A stretch of DNA of 64,000 nt. It comes from Anisakis pegreffii. Its lineage: Eukaryota > Nematoda > Chromadorea > Rhabditida > Anisakidae. The stretch covers positions 1-64,000 of the forward strand of contig JAPYMA010001073.1 in assembly GCA_035041965.1 (NCBI GenBank), in the 5' to 3' direction. The notes under the pieces were generated by a model. The model saw only the letters and a list, made by a program, of their open reading frames with translations, did not search any database and was not told where the DNA came from. Position numbers and translations under genes: made by a program. Positions 12,601 through 26,100 of this stretch are shown piece by piece; positions within the stretch are counted from its first letter, which is position 1, and each line of letters begins with the position of its first letter.

Positions 12601-13891
12601 ATCTCTACGGGACATGAAAGTCCCGAGGAAGACGAGGATAACACTGGCGGAAGGGAGTGACTGATTCAATAAATTCTTACGGATACGAAATGCAACTCAA
12701 CTCAAGTTCTGAAACGCATTCGGTCTAAGCAGTGCATTTCGTTCGTTCGCGAGAATATTTCACAAAGAAACGCGAACATACTGAGTGCATGGTATGCAAT
12801 GTTAAGTTTAAAATATTTACTAAATTACAGAGATATTCACGAACATTAGAATCGCAAAAGATACGCAGTAAGTTAACATTACGCATGAACTGCACAGTAT
12901 TGTTACTTTAATATTATAAACACTTCGTCCGATGAATGTTTAACACATGAAACACCATTCATTTCATTCCAATAGCAGCAACAATGAGACGATGAACGAG
13001 TAAAATATTGAATCATACCTTATTAAGACCTTCGACGCAGTTGAAGAAGATACAGATGAAAACAAGGAAAGCATATCTGCATTTAACATCACCATAAGAT
13101 GGTACTTGATCCTGACTCGTCAACGATCAAACCTTCCGAACGTAAGCAATCAAACCGAATGTGAATGAAACAACTGAAATACGAAGACTCTAAGAGATCG
13201 ATCGCTATGAATAGAACACACTTCTCGTGAACGTATCATCACGTCAGCTAGCATTCATACGTACATGTTAATTTCGTAGTAACATGAAACAACTATTGTA
13301 ACTATTGAAGTACATCACGGGCTAATCTCTAACAACCAACAATACATGAAATATTCACTGAAGAGTTTCTTTGAAGCTACGGCCAGTCACTGCATCTATA
13401 CCAAAATATACATTGGCAATAAACTTTTTAAGCGTTCCACCATTGTAGAATAAAAATACCACACATATTCAGTTGATGAACAAGTACTACACGTATTCAG
13501 TTATTATTTAGGTGAAACGACTTCAATAAATATCTAAACATTTTAAATTTGAGCCCCTTGTGAGGCTGAATCTACGCAGAAGCTGAAGCGGGAGTCTAGT
13601 TCTGAAAGACCTAAAGTGCGAAATGACTACGTCGGAAAGACTAACTCTAAGCCTGAAATCGAGTCTTAAATTCAGTGGATAAGGCCAAGACAAACCCATT
13701 AATAATACTGAACCAGCCACCAATGGATTCAATCACCGATTGATGGTACGTTAAAGTATTAAAAAACTAATCAAACCATACTTCACACCAATCAATACTT
13801 CATATGACAACAAATTTCATTCATATTCTTTGCAGTTTCCAGTTTACTGCATCAACCATTTCATCTATATTTCTTCACATTTTCACACAGG
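6668..13891. other. Spacer upstream of the PTR gene; no supported gene
   Basis: AT-rich sequence with short chance reading frames on both strands. A pyrimidine-rich stretch near 11,460-11,740 and a six-base-pair stem at 12,608-12,625 (cgggac/gtcccg) stand out slightly. No conserved domain or consistent exon chain was found. Confidence 0.6.
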
Positions 13892-14431
13892 CCTTGTTGA
13901 ACCCGGAATAAATAGTTTTAAACGAACGAAAATTCAAAATAGTCATTCCGAATGACAGAGAATTATCTCGAAATGAAATTCTCCAATGGATCAAATCGTC
14001 GTTACATAATACCAATTCGAATATGGAATCTTCACACCATAGACTTCTCTACACAACTTGCTCACACCATAAACATTTACACAATAAACCTTCACACAAT
14101 TACTATCAAATATCTTCCAGAAAAAATCACTACATTACTCTATTACTAATTCATTGCAAAAAATGAGAAGGCAACCTTCCCACTCTACTAACAAATCCTC
14201 GATTATACTATTTTTGGTTTACTCTGATGACAACAACAACGATTTCATAACATACTCAGCACTACATTACTTTATTACTATACAACATATTTTTCTTTAT
14301 TATCAATAAATTATTTTCCGACTAAAACGATCAATACCAATTATACTCCATCTCAAAATCTATCATACCACTGCAGTTACAATCTCGTCAATTTTTGTAC
14401 GAAAGCGCAATGACCTAAAAAACCAAATGAG
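13892..14431. repeat. Tandem duplication, copy 1
   Basis: Starts near cttgttgaacccgg and ends near gaaagcgcaatgacc. It matches the next copy closely (ttttaaacgaacgaaaattc, ccatagacttctctacaca, gactaaaacgatcaatacc). It has about 85 extra bases near 14,062-14,146, including attactatcaaatatcttcca, which recurs near 15,803. Confidence 0.9.
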
Positions 14432-14456
14432 AAAAACAAACCAAAAAATCACATAA

Positions 14457-15262
14457 CCTTCTTGAACCCGAAACAAATGGTTTTAAACGAACGAAAATTC
14501 AAATTAGTCACTCCGAATGGCAGAGAATTGTCTCGAAATGAAATTCTCCAATGAATCAAATTTTCGGCATATAATACCAATTCAAATACGGAATCTTCGC
14601 ACCATAGACTTCTCTACACAACTTGATCGTAATGAATTCATTGCAAAAAATGAGAAGGCAACTTTCTCATTCTATTATCAAATTTTCGATTTGACTATTT
14701 TTGGTTTGAAGATGGACTTGTTACTTACACATTGAACGGATGTTTTGTTGATCGCTGCTAGCGATCGGTGGAATGTTTATTTTGTAGATGTGTGATTATT
14801 TATCGGATTGGTATTTGGCTACGCTTAATTGTGTAAAGTATTCACGGCAACTAATTAAATACTCAGTTGTGCTCAATTGGCCTGTTCGCCTAGCCAGCAG
14901 GGTGGCTGAAATCAAGGCTAAAACAGTGCGAACGGAAACGCGAGCATTGTGATCAGCAACGTTATGAACGTTTGATAGCCCGGTCAATCCAGGTAATCCA
15001 GGCAAATTATTTTTGGTTTACTCTGATGACAACAACGACGATATCATAACATACTCATCACTACATTACTACATTACTTTATTACTATATTATTCTGTAT
15101 TTTCACTGTATTACTTTCCAACTAAAACGATTAATACCAATTATACTCATTCCTAATCTTCCTATACCACTGTAATTGCAATTTCGTCAACTGTTTCATT
15201 GCAGCTGCAATTTCGTCGGTTTTTCATACGAAAGCGCAATGACCGAAATAAACCAAATGAAG
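14457..15262. repeat. Tandem duplication, copy 2, interrupted by an insertion
   Basis: The left half matches 13,892-14,220 and the right half resumes at 15,008 and matches from 14,209 onward. The interruption is the 300-bp insertion described separately. Confidence 0.9.
14708..15007. mobile_element. 300-bp insertion flanked by a 12-bp direct repeat
   Basis: The 12-mer tatttttggttt occurs just left (14,696-14,707) and right (15,008-15,019) of the insert, and once at the matching site in the uninterrupted copy. This is the expected form of a target-site duplication. The insert is GC-richer than its surroundings. It contains the palindrome gatcgctgctagcgatc and, on the minus strand, about 70 open codons beginning LPGLPGLTGL that match nothing I know. 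No terminal inverted repeats or polyA tail are obvious, so a SINE-like retroposon or another short element is possible. Confidence 0.65.
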
Positions 15263-17158
15263 ATTCATTCCGAATGATTCATTTTCCGGTTTTTCATTAA
15301 TTAAAACACAACGAAACGAATTTTAGACACGAAACAGCCAATTTTATAAGGATGGTGTTCGTATGTAATGAACATGAAGGAATGAATTATTCTCAAAAAT
15401 CTGAAATCATCTCATAAATTTTTTTGTTATCTTGTGTTTTTCCCGATTAGTTTTTATCAATTTATTTATTCATTTTTAAGATTTATGACATTCTCACATA
15501 CACATACAAGAATTATAATAAAAATAATAGTAGTGATAATAGAAACAATAGTAACAATGAATAATATCATTATCATTATTAATAATAAATATGATAATAA
15601 TAATAAAAATAATATCAATAAATAAAGGACCATATCGCAATATATATCACAATGCAATTGCACATATGAAAACATAATTCGACAGCGAAAAATAATGGCG
15701 TGCAGATATTATCATATCATTATCACTTTAACTCTGAAAACATTTCCTTTTAGAGATTTTGATGCTAATAATCACCACATCAAGACTGCTGACCTTTAAG
15801 ATTACTATCAAATATCTTCCACAAATATAAGACCACCTTCCTTTTTTGGTTTCACGATTAAATTTACTCATTTTCAGAAATTTTGAGGTATTTTCAATTT
15901 TCAATCCACAAAATGTAACGGACATGATATGTAGCATTTCAAGTTGATCATTTTTAATGATAATGACTGATAATATGAGATAATGGATGATACATCCAAA
16001 TCAAACAACCAATTTCATTGCGTTGCGATTCTTGAAGAATCACTGAATAAACCGAAGTATTATTAAGCAATATCAATTGAAGATTATGTTGAAAAGCATC
16101 ACGTGAATATGAATGAACGAACCACAATGAATATTGTACAAAAACGAAAAAAATCAACGAATAAATAAATGCTTTCAGGCAATCTGGAAATAAACAATAT
16201 AAAATCTATTATCGTACGTATGGATGTAATCCGAAATGCTCAATCTTACAACACATAATGTTATTATATGAAAATATCTATAACAATAACAATTCCAGCA
16301 TTCATCATAATACTAATGACAATAACAATAACGGTAACTATTATAAGAATCGAAACCATGAAGTTTTCTTCACCCAGTTTCAAGTTATTTTTGACCTATA
16401 TTAAAACATATCCTAAAACTATCAGGATGCCATTAGATTATACATGAGATAATCCGAATTTGAGTTCTTTTCTAGACTTTCAAACTGGAGATGACAACTT
16501 GTTTCAGTGCTAATATCTACATCATTGTTCCGCAAATTTTCTCGAAATTTTGCGGAATTTTTCCTTCCTTGAGTAATTTAACCTACCCTACATAACTTTA
16601 TGACAGGATGTATTAATATTAGTATTATATTACAGATTAGAAACGATAACAATCAGAAAAACGCAGACAACAACAACAAGTAATCATAACAAAAACGATA
16701 ATCAACGCAATCTTACATGACATATACAAAAGTTTCAAAGAAAATAAGTATGACCTACTGATAAGTAGTGAATAATTCTATTTATACTACGATGCTACCC
16801 TATCAATATTGTATATTCCAACATAGCGTATACGAAGGAATATTCACACATCTCTGGATATTACATCGTATATTCCACTAGCATGAAGTCAGCAGTCCAT
16901 AATATTGCTTTAAACATTACTTTCCAACATATCTTCTCTCGCCGATTTGCTTGCTCATATCGATAATATTATTTCATATTATAATACCAAATTCGATAAT
17001 ATTGCTTTCAATAAACCATCATAACACCACAATACACATTAATAACCGTTCATGACTGATCAAAGCCCGTATTGCCACAAAACAATTTTCCATTAAAATT
17101 TTACTCATTTCATATCGAGTAAATATATTTTGCTTGAATAATATCGATCAATCATATT
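15263..17158. other. Spacer downstream of the RhoGEF; simple repeats only
   Basis: Contains an ataat/aacaat-rich low-complexity tract at 15,511-15,625 and another at 16,270-16,345. No supported gene. Confidence 0.6.
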
Positions 17159-17168
17159 CTAGACATCT
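17159..17168 (-). CDS. rhgf-2: RhoGEF exon 19, candidate ten-base last exon (creates a TSDV C-terminus)
   Basis: A strong acceptor, gatttgtttttcag, is followed by A GAT GTC TAG. Joined to exon 18 this reads ...HLETSDV-stop, a class I PDZ ligand (S-x-V). Vertebrate Syx ends -SEV after a similar amphipathic stretch. A competing acceptor lies 42 nt nearer the donor at 17,211. The assignment depends on the end motif and on phase. Confidence 0.5.
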
Positions 17169-20100
17169 CTGAAAAACAAATCAATCATAATCTAAAAATT
17201 CAAAACATCTCTGAAACGAGATTCAAAACATTACACCAGATATATTAAATTCTGTTAAAATCAGTTAGGTTAAAATTTGAAGCATTAGATTAAATTCACT
17301 TCTAAAACCATTTTTTAATTGTGATCACTTATCTTATAATCACGATAATACAGATGATATATTAACGTTCTAAACACAGAATTATTGCTAATATATATGA
17401 TAAAGACAATATATAACACCATAATCAGAAGCGATTATAATGAGAATGAAACAAATATTGGGAATGCACTTACGAAGTCTCCAAATGATTGTCCATGATG
17501 AACTTCAACAGTTCATGATGTTTATCGGTGTTGTGTTTGTTGTTATGATGATTAATAGGTTTCTGATGGTGCTGACGATGGTGCGATTTAGCATCTTTGA
17601 TGAGTATTGATGGAGGCGGTTGTTCGGGCAATGGGGGCGGCAGCATTGGTCCCTTATCAACGGCGATATTCTCTTTGATTGATAGAATATTCGACGATGG
17701 CGGCGGGGGGACGGGGCCTACGGGAGAGGGATGATTAGGCGAATGCGGGTTATGAGCCGGGATTAACGGAGGTGACGGGGTGTTACTGACGACGGTTCGT
17801 TGCTGGCATTGGGACTGGGTTTGAGTTTGGGTTTGTTGCTCATCAGATGAAGAATCCGTGTGATGATGATGCTCCCCAATGGCTACTGCAATTATTTCCC
17901 GATTATAATACTTCAATACCCCAATACAATACTTGAATTTGAAGTATTATATTATAATCCAGGTATAATACTTCAATTTCAACTCAAAAATTCCCCAAAA
18001 CAGATGGTACTAAAGTTATGTACAATAGTGAACCAAATGAGTATAATGACACTTCTTCAAAGTTCATTAAATCAATGAACTTTAAGCATTATTATACCAG
18101 TATGAAAGGTCAATGGATGGAATATTCATTTCTTGTTTTTCCGATCATATCCATATGAATACCACATTCAACATAAATAACGTATGAATAATTAGAAATA
18201 CGAAAAAATACAAATATCGCTAATCACATTTTAACTATATCAAACGTACAGCTCAATGAAAATCTGTCAAAATTATACAAAACAAAGGAAGATCTGTCAA
18301 AAAAAAAGAACATTGAGAAGTGAATTGAGTAAGTTGGCCATGCATACCTTTAGAAACGTGATAGTCACTAATATCACTGGTTGGTGTTTTATCGTCATTT
18401 ATCGGCGTGATTGTGTCGGTGTGTGACGATGAGGCAGTGCTTATGCCCGATGTTGACGAGCTGAACGATTCCGATGAGGCTACTGTTGACTGCGAATGTC
18501 GACGACTTTGCTGCAATTCAAACAAAAAATAGACTGATTAAAGTCGGAAATTTCCTTTCGCTATTTTCCAAAAAAAGAAAATTCTCTATATATCCTAAAG
18601 TAACAAGGGCAATTTCTGAAGAAAAGGAACCTTTCAGCTAACGAACAAATTATTAAGACAATATCATGAGAGATACGACTGGAAAGCAAACTTATGAAGA
18701 GCCAAGAGAAACTTTCATAACATTTTCAAAAGCTTCAGAAGAAATGATACGATTCTTTCAAGTATATCACCTTGAGTTTTTCCAGATTATATCAAAGCGC
18801 GACAGTCTCAAATAAGCCAAAGTGCTCAAAAGTCAGTAAAGAACTGATTAAAGCAATGAATCAAAACGATCGAAGAGAGGGATAAAAGCGATCTACAAAC
18901 TTGCTCATTGAGACGACTTGAGATCTTCCTTGAGGAACCACCAACAGCGGATGAAACGTTCCACGAGAAACGTTTCAAAATCCCAGGTGGTAAACCCGAT
19001 GCACCCTTCGGTTTCAGTACATCGATTCCATCGGCTGTATGGTAGCGACGCTCAAAACGACGAGCGTTACCTTGCAACTGCAACTGCAATTCACTTTATT
19101 TTAAAATGGCAACACATCTTTCACTAAATGATTCCCATTGCAATAAGAATCCAACGATGAGAACTTCTGTGATTACCAATAGAAATTTCTGCAACTGCCC
19201 ATAATTTCCTTCAGTCATTTTTTGTGACAATTTTCAAGGAACGTCAAAAGTTATCACATTCTTATCATTTATTAACTGCTAACAATAAGAACTAATATTC
19301 CACATTCATTAATTTCTAAAAACCTCCTCCTAATGTATCCATTATTCATCTGACTTTAAGGTAGAAAATTATTGTATGAATGTGGCAATATGTACATTTT
19401 CTAACTCAATCTACCCTCTATAAAAAAGCTTCTCTCCTCACCTGAGGCGGTGGGGTACCAGGCATCTCATCATGGTCGCCTTCTTCCATTGTGACCATCA
19501 AAGCTGGCGATGAACTTCGACCGTCGTCCGGTGGTGACGGAAACTCTAAATTGGCCGAATCCGGAGTGCCAGATCGTCGGTCGGGTGTACCGCTCTGTGC
19601 ACGAACATCCGAAACGCCTCGATGCTCCACTGACGATGAACCACTTGGTGTTCCCACATACATTTCAACGTTACGTTGCGATGGAGATGATGATCGACTG
19701 TTACATCGCGAACTAAAAATCAAAATAAAATTTTAAAAAAACGACGACAACTAACTTCAACTAAACGCTAAAATTAGTGCAATTTCTTCAAATAAATCTA
19801 TTGATTTGAATTTCATATTACAACAATCTCATAAACTCATCATGAATCGCTCTCATATACATAATTTTGAAAGTATATCGAGCATAACATAACAGAACTG
19901 AAACAAATTTCACAATCATTAAAAGCACACACTGATCAACAATCTCTTAATCACCTGGTTGTAAATCGTTCCAGAGGTCCGGACGAATTCGATCTGGATC
20001 GATGACTTGTTATTTCCTGATTCTGTGGTGAATCGAATCGTTCGGCTGACGATCTATTCGACATGTGCAAATCCAACGACGATTTGGATTGGCCGAGAGC

Positions 20101-23100
20101 CGACGAATGCACCAGAGCCGTGCCACTATTCGAAACGCTCAATTTGTGTCGTGACAACAGATTGCCACCACCACATCGACCTTCAGTGGCGCTAAATAAA
20201 CGATCCAAATGATCTGCCGATGAGACTGTGTTTGTTTTACGCATATCTAAAATTGAGATCGTCAATACTCTCTACGCACTCACAAATAAACTATAATACA
20301 ATAATAATGCTATTCAATATTTTAAGTCTACATATTATACATAAAAATAAATAAAATTCTAAAAATAATGCAATTTCTTTAGATTTATCTACTGATTCTA
20401 ATTTGATTTTCATAGTTCATCAACTCATCATGAGCTGCTTTCAGATGTTCACATAACTGTAAAGGCATATCGGACACAACAGAACAGAACAGAAGAGAAA
20501 TAATTTTCCAGACAAACACTAAAACAAATCGAGATATTTCAAGCAAATGATCTTATTTAGCACATTTGCTGTGGCTATGGCAAAAACAACTCATTGTATG
20601 GCTTCTTTTTAAACTTTTCAACAGCAACAAAAATGTAAATCAATTCAACTCACTGGCCAATCTGGAATGCTCTGCGACTATCTGCGAGTCCATTGAAGAG
20701 CTCTTACGGTGAACCACATCCGGATGAATCACTCCATTACAATAATCCGAATACGTGTACGGTGGTGGAGGAGGCATACTGGTGTTGGTGTTGGCGTTGT
20801 TGTTGTTGATGTTGTTATTACTACCAGCAGTAGACGGCACTCGGGAATGATGCGGATCCATTTGCACCGGAATCTCTGCACTTTTCGGGAAACCATTCGG
20901 AATCGCGTACGGCTGATAGCCAATCAAACACTGCTGAGCGCTTAAAGGCCTGAAAATTTCCACCAGTCCAGTTTCGGTGGCCACATCCATGTAAATTTGA
21001 AAGAACCAAAAAAATTCAGACAGAATTCGTCGATGAGCATTTGGGAGTTCGATGAGATTTCAGTTCAAATAAGCGCTTGCTGCCTAAATAGAATCACGAA
21101 CTTGAGCCGATGGAAATCTCGATGAGCCATACTGGTCATCTCAAGCCATTTACGTGTTTCATCAATTGACGGCGTGAAGAAATAGTAGAGTGCCGTTGGA
21201 ACACCAAAATCATTCATCGGTGAGACGGCAAAACCGGCTGAAACAAACGAAAAATCTGACTCACTTAAAATGACTCAAAACTTTAAAACCCCAGCAATCT
21301 CAATGTGCAACTGAAAACTTTCGATAAATCTACTGAACTGTTCACATTCACCACAAATAAATAATTGATTCAACAATTTCACTTGTAAATTTCTTCCCAT
21401 TTGCCATTCGCAAATCATAAAACTGCTCATCATTCACATAACTTATTCAAAAGATGCCGGAACATTTAAACTCTTCCATACAAGATGCTGAAGTATTTCT
21501 TCAAACAGAATATGAATTCATCTCAAAAAACTTACAATAATCATAAAATTGCTGCAGACAAATTTTCGCAATATGCATCGGAGGCTTCAACACCCTCAAA
21601 CGATCCGCGCGCTTATTTGTCGCCTTACAAATCAAGAACAGATCCGTGAACAGAATACAGTGAATATCAATCTGCAATAACAACTGTCATTGACGATATT
21701 TTAGAAATATCGCATCAAACAAATATTCACTAAAAAATCAAATTTTACGATTGCTCTCAAAAATCTTTCAACTCAAAACTTTTTCCTACAAAAAACCTTC
21801 AAATAAACTTTCCGCCAATCACTAAATTTTCCATATTTTCAAAAATCTTCCTCTCACGAAACTAATTCTCAACATCCATCTTCATCACCAACCTTCGTGC
21901 CTTGCTTTCCATCTTTAAACTTCAGATCACCTCGTAAATAAACCCGTCTAAATTGTGGTGGCCCAATAATGTACGGCATTGGTTCCGTCAGCCGTATATC
22001 GCATTTCATTGGGAATATCTGAAAAAATGTAACAAACTCGTCACATCACAATGCTACTTCACTGATCTATCTCCACTTCTTACTGAAAATTATCTGCTGA
22101 ACAATGGCATCAAAGAAATTTCGTTCATTTCTATTCATTTCTACTAAATAAGTCAAACGTTGCAGAAAACAGTTAAACTGAAATATCACTCACCTTATAT
22201 AATACTGAAGTAAAATTGCAAATGATTCGAAAGTCAATTAAAATAACCAATATTTTTGAATTTTGAAAACAACTGAATAAAACAAGTCAAATGAAATAAA
22301 ATGAATGCAAAATATACAAACAAGTTCATTTTCAAAAGAAACCTTCTCAAATTCATCGCTATCGATTGCATCATAACTTTCGATTGTCTTCGATAATTCA
22401 TGAAGTTTATCTTGCAAATCATTATTCGTCAACGTTTCTTCAACGTTACGAGTGGCCGCTTCAATACGTGCGATCATCTCCTGAACAAACAATTATCATC
22501 ATTATCATACATTATCCTTAAATATCATATTCTCAATATACTTCATAAACTTATAGTTCTACAGTTCATTATTATACAGTTTATATTATCAATACAGCCC
22601 TCAAATCATTATATATTCATCTTAACTTATTTATCACTATTCACGTTATTGATCATTGTATTCATCTTATTGATCACTTATTTATCAATATATCCCTTAT
22701 ATCATTACATTCATCTTATCAATATAGTCCTTATATTATCAACCATTATCATATACTATCAAATGAACATTTGGTTCATTTTATCATGATCACACGAGAC
22801 CACCACAAAAAATCACTGCTTTCTTCCAACTAAACTACTGATGAGAATGTCTACCACTTATAATTAACTGTTCATTTCAGCAATAAGCACGAAACTGATC
22901 GAGATATGCTCTCAAGCCAACAATCACAAATGAATATCACTCAGAAATCTACCTGAATAAGTTCTCGTTCTGAATCATCCGTACTGTTTTTGACGACTGC
23001 TTTCAAAAGGAGACTATATCTGGTGAGGCGTTGCATCGGATTTGTTAACGCATCCAGCAGTCGTTGACGTCGCATTGTATCCTGCGACTCAGCCCACTGA

Positions 23101-26100
23101 AAGTAATTCGATATGTGCTTTTGCTCAGCCATCTTCCCCTTCACCTCTTCAATTCCGTACGAAACCATCAACCGAATTCATTTGATCAAAACATTCAACA
23201 CATAAATATTTCAAAACAAAAATGTCAAAAGATTCAAAACATAAAAACATGATGATAACATGCACAATACTGTTGTAGGAGTTGTTGAACACATAAAAGG
23301 CTTTGTAAAATCATAGGAATTTATAAATGAACAGATAAAATTAGATAAGGATATGAAAAAACAGATATGAGACATTATAATTTCACTGAAAGAAAGGTTT
23401 TACCACCAGTCAATATTCAGGTCTAGTTATCTAGCAAACGCCTGTTCTCGCTAAATTTTTCATCTTAAAATATTTCCTCATCAACAATGCATGATGAAAT
23501 CTTACAATTAGTGATTTACAACTAAAACTCGTTCTTAACATTAATTTATAATAATTTGCACTCGGACAGCTGAAAATCATAAGGAAACAACGTTCATGAA
23601 TTGCATGCAGTACATTTCATGCACTCTTTAAAAATAACGCAATAACATGCGAAGGAGGACCCATTACCATCCTAAACGCCCAATTACTCTCCTACGCTTC
23701 CGGCTTGAGTCCCACGCACCTCATGAATTCTCATGCTTTACCATAGAATTCTCATTTCTAATACGCTTTTTTTGAGGAAATGAGTGAACATTTGGAAATT
23801 TTAAATCAAACTGCCGTCCGAAAAAATTTTTTTAAACAGCAATCAACAAGTGAAATAAACAAACCGCAACGAATTCTTTGAATAATTCATGCTCCTTTTG
23901 ACATTTCTGAACGTACGTATGACAATCGCTGTGTCCATAAATGAATGTCGTATAGCATGGCCACCACTCATCGATTCGATCGAAACCTGCTTTCAACAGA
24001 CTCGGATCCAAAGGCACACCACGTTCTCTGAAAAGTTCACGATGAATTGATTATAACTACAGCGATAACAACAATTCTAGTAATACTAACATCAATAAAT
24101 TAATGACATTTCGTTATCTTAATGATAATCCGGCAATATTAATGAATGATACCAATAACAATTCAATAAATGACAATCAGTGAAATATTCTGTGCAGATG
24201 CTAATTATTACGAAGATTTTAAAATACTCATTGCGAGATTTTTATGTTTTTAAAATTATAATTCTGAAATCACAAACTTTCAATATAAACGGCAAATATT
24301 ATTGGTGAACTGAGAACTCAATCAAAAACTATTCATTCGTTACAGCAAATGATTCACCTCGAATTTTCGAGCATTGGCATGATAGCACGTTTCCAGAACT
24401 TTGAATTATGTATGTACAATTCAGGATAATTCAAGAACACCCGTCTCGGGTCAATGTCGCGCAAGTATCCCACCTCTTGCATTCGTAGAAAATAATGACA
24501 CAACTCGTCCATTTGTTTCAATAACTGAATCATTCATATTGCTATTATAACTTCTTTTCGACAATCTCCATGCAACACAAAGCGTATACTCAAAGCAGCG
24601 AATAGAACACATGCAATTCGCTCGCTTTACAATATCACTAAGAAATTCACTCCTTAGTTAAATAATCACGTACTCATCTCTCTTCAAACATATTCCATTT
24701 TAACAAATTACTCACAAATGATAAGTAAATACTCGCTGGAGGTTACCATACTCAAACACGATTGAATTGTTCAGTTTCAAGATGAAATTCTTACAAATTT
24801 ACGATTCCATGCACAAATATCGTCAACTTTGTGAAAATTAAGTTATTAAGGAACAAACATTTTTTAATATTTGTCATATTCTCATTACCATTACTCTTTC
24901 ATTATTATTATTACTATTATTATTATCATTACCACTATAATTATTACTGACTCAGAAGAGAGATGCATAAAATATATCACTAAAAAGCGATTTTTAACAG
25001 TAACTGGTGACTAGAATAAAATACGAACCTGTAAGTATCGATGTTCAGTGGTGACGAACTCCCAGATGGCCTCTTGCTGTTCTTGAGCACGTTTACTTAA
25101 CTGGTCGCTTTTGTGAACAATCTGCGTCCAATGCTCCTCCAATTGGAACATGGCAACGGGTCGTTGGAATTCATCGCGGAGTGTTGTCAATCGATTCAAC
25201 ATGTCCGCCTTATCCTTCCCGAAGAAAATACTCTTTCTAGCGTTCGTCGAGGATCGACCTCGTCTCGAACCACTGCCACCACCACCAGTGTCCTCATTGA
25301 TCGGCGTTACTGACGACGTTGTGGTCGTCGTGCCCTCTTCTGAGCACGACGGCTCGTCGAAAGGTATGCTATAAACAACATTCACATTGCAACTTCCTCG
25401 ATTCAGTTCATTATTACAATCAGATTCCCTAATTGAAAATTGACTGATTCGCTCATCTACACGGAAAAATAACCAAATAAACCAATACACTGATTCGTTT
25501 TCACTTAACAAATGCAGTTTTCCCGAAATGGAACCACCAAAGAAAAAAATCACAATATTCATATTTATAACTGCAATAAAGAAACTATAAAATGTTCCTA
25601 GTGAAGAAAGATGCAGGATCTTCAGAACAATGAACAATCTTGTAAAATACAACATTCATAAATGACACAAAAAGAGACTAAAAGAATGCAAATGAATAGT
25701 AGCAATGTATTCAACGACACGAAAAAATAACCAAATGAACCAATACACTTGAAAATGCGCAATATTTTAAAGCAAAATCAAACACTGTCTAATAAAAATG
25801 CCAATGAACACACTAAAATCAATGTTCAATAAATCACTTTAAAAATGATATAAATTTTTAAGTTATTACCATCCAAACTATCAATGTTTCACTATATTCG
25901 TTCTTCATTCAACAATGAGATCACCCCAAAACAAGTAATCAAGACTATTTGATTGCAATATGTAAATAAGACAACATGAAAGTTTCAACTGAATTCCACA
26001 CCAGCTCTGTTATGTTATGTGTTTGTATATTATGCAATAAAAATAACTAGTTTTTGCATATAACACCAACAAAGAAGCGTTTCATTAAATGAATCTTTAA

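Noticed and set aside
12608..12625. Small hairpin cgggac/gtcccg
   Set aside because: A six-base-pair stem is expected by chance, and no surrounding RNA gene structure was seen.
14796..15007. Collagen-like LPGLPGLTGL frame
   Set aside because: Only three GxY-like triplets, produced by a ccaggtaatccagg repeat inside the 300-bp insertion. Not a collagen gene.
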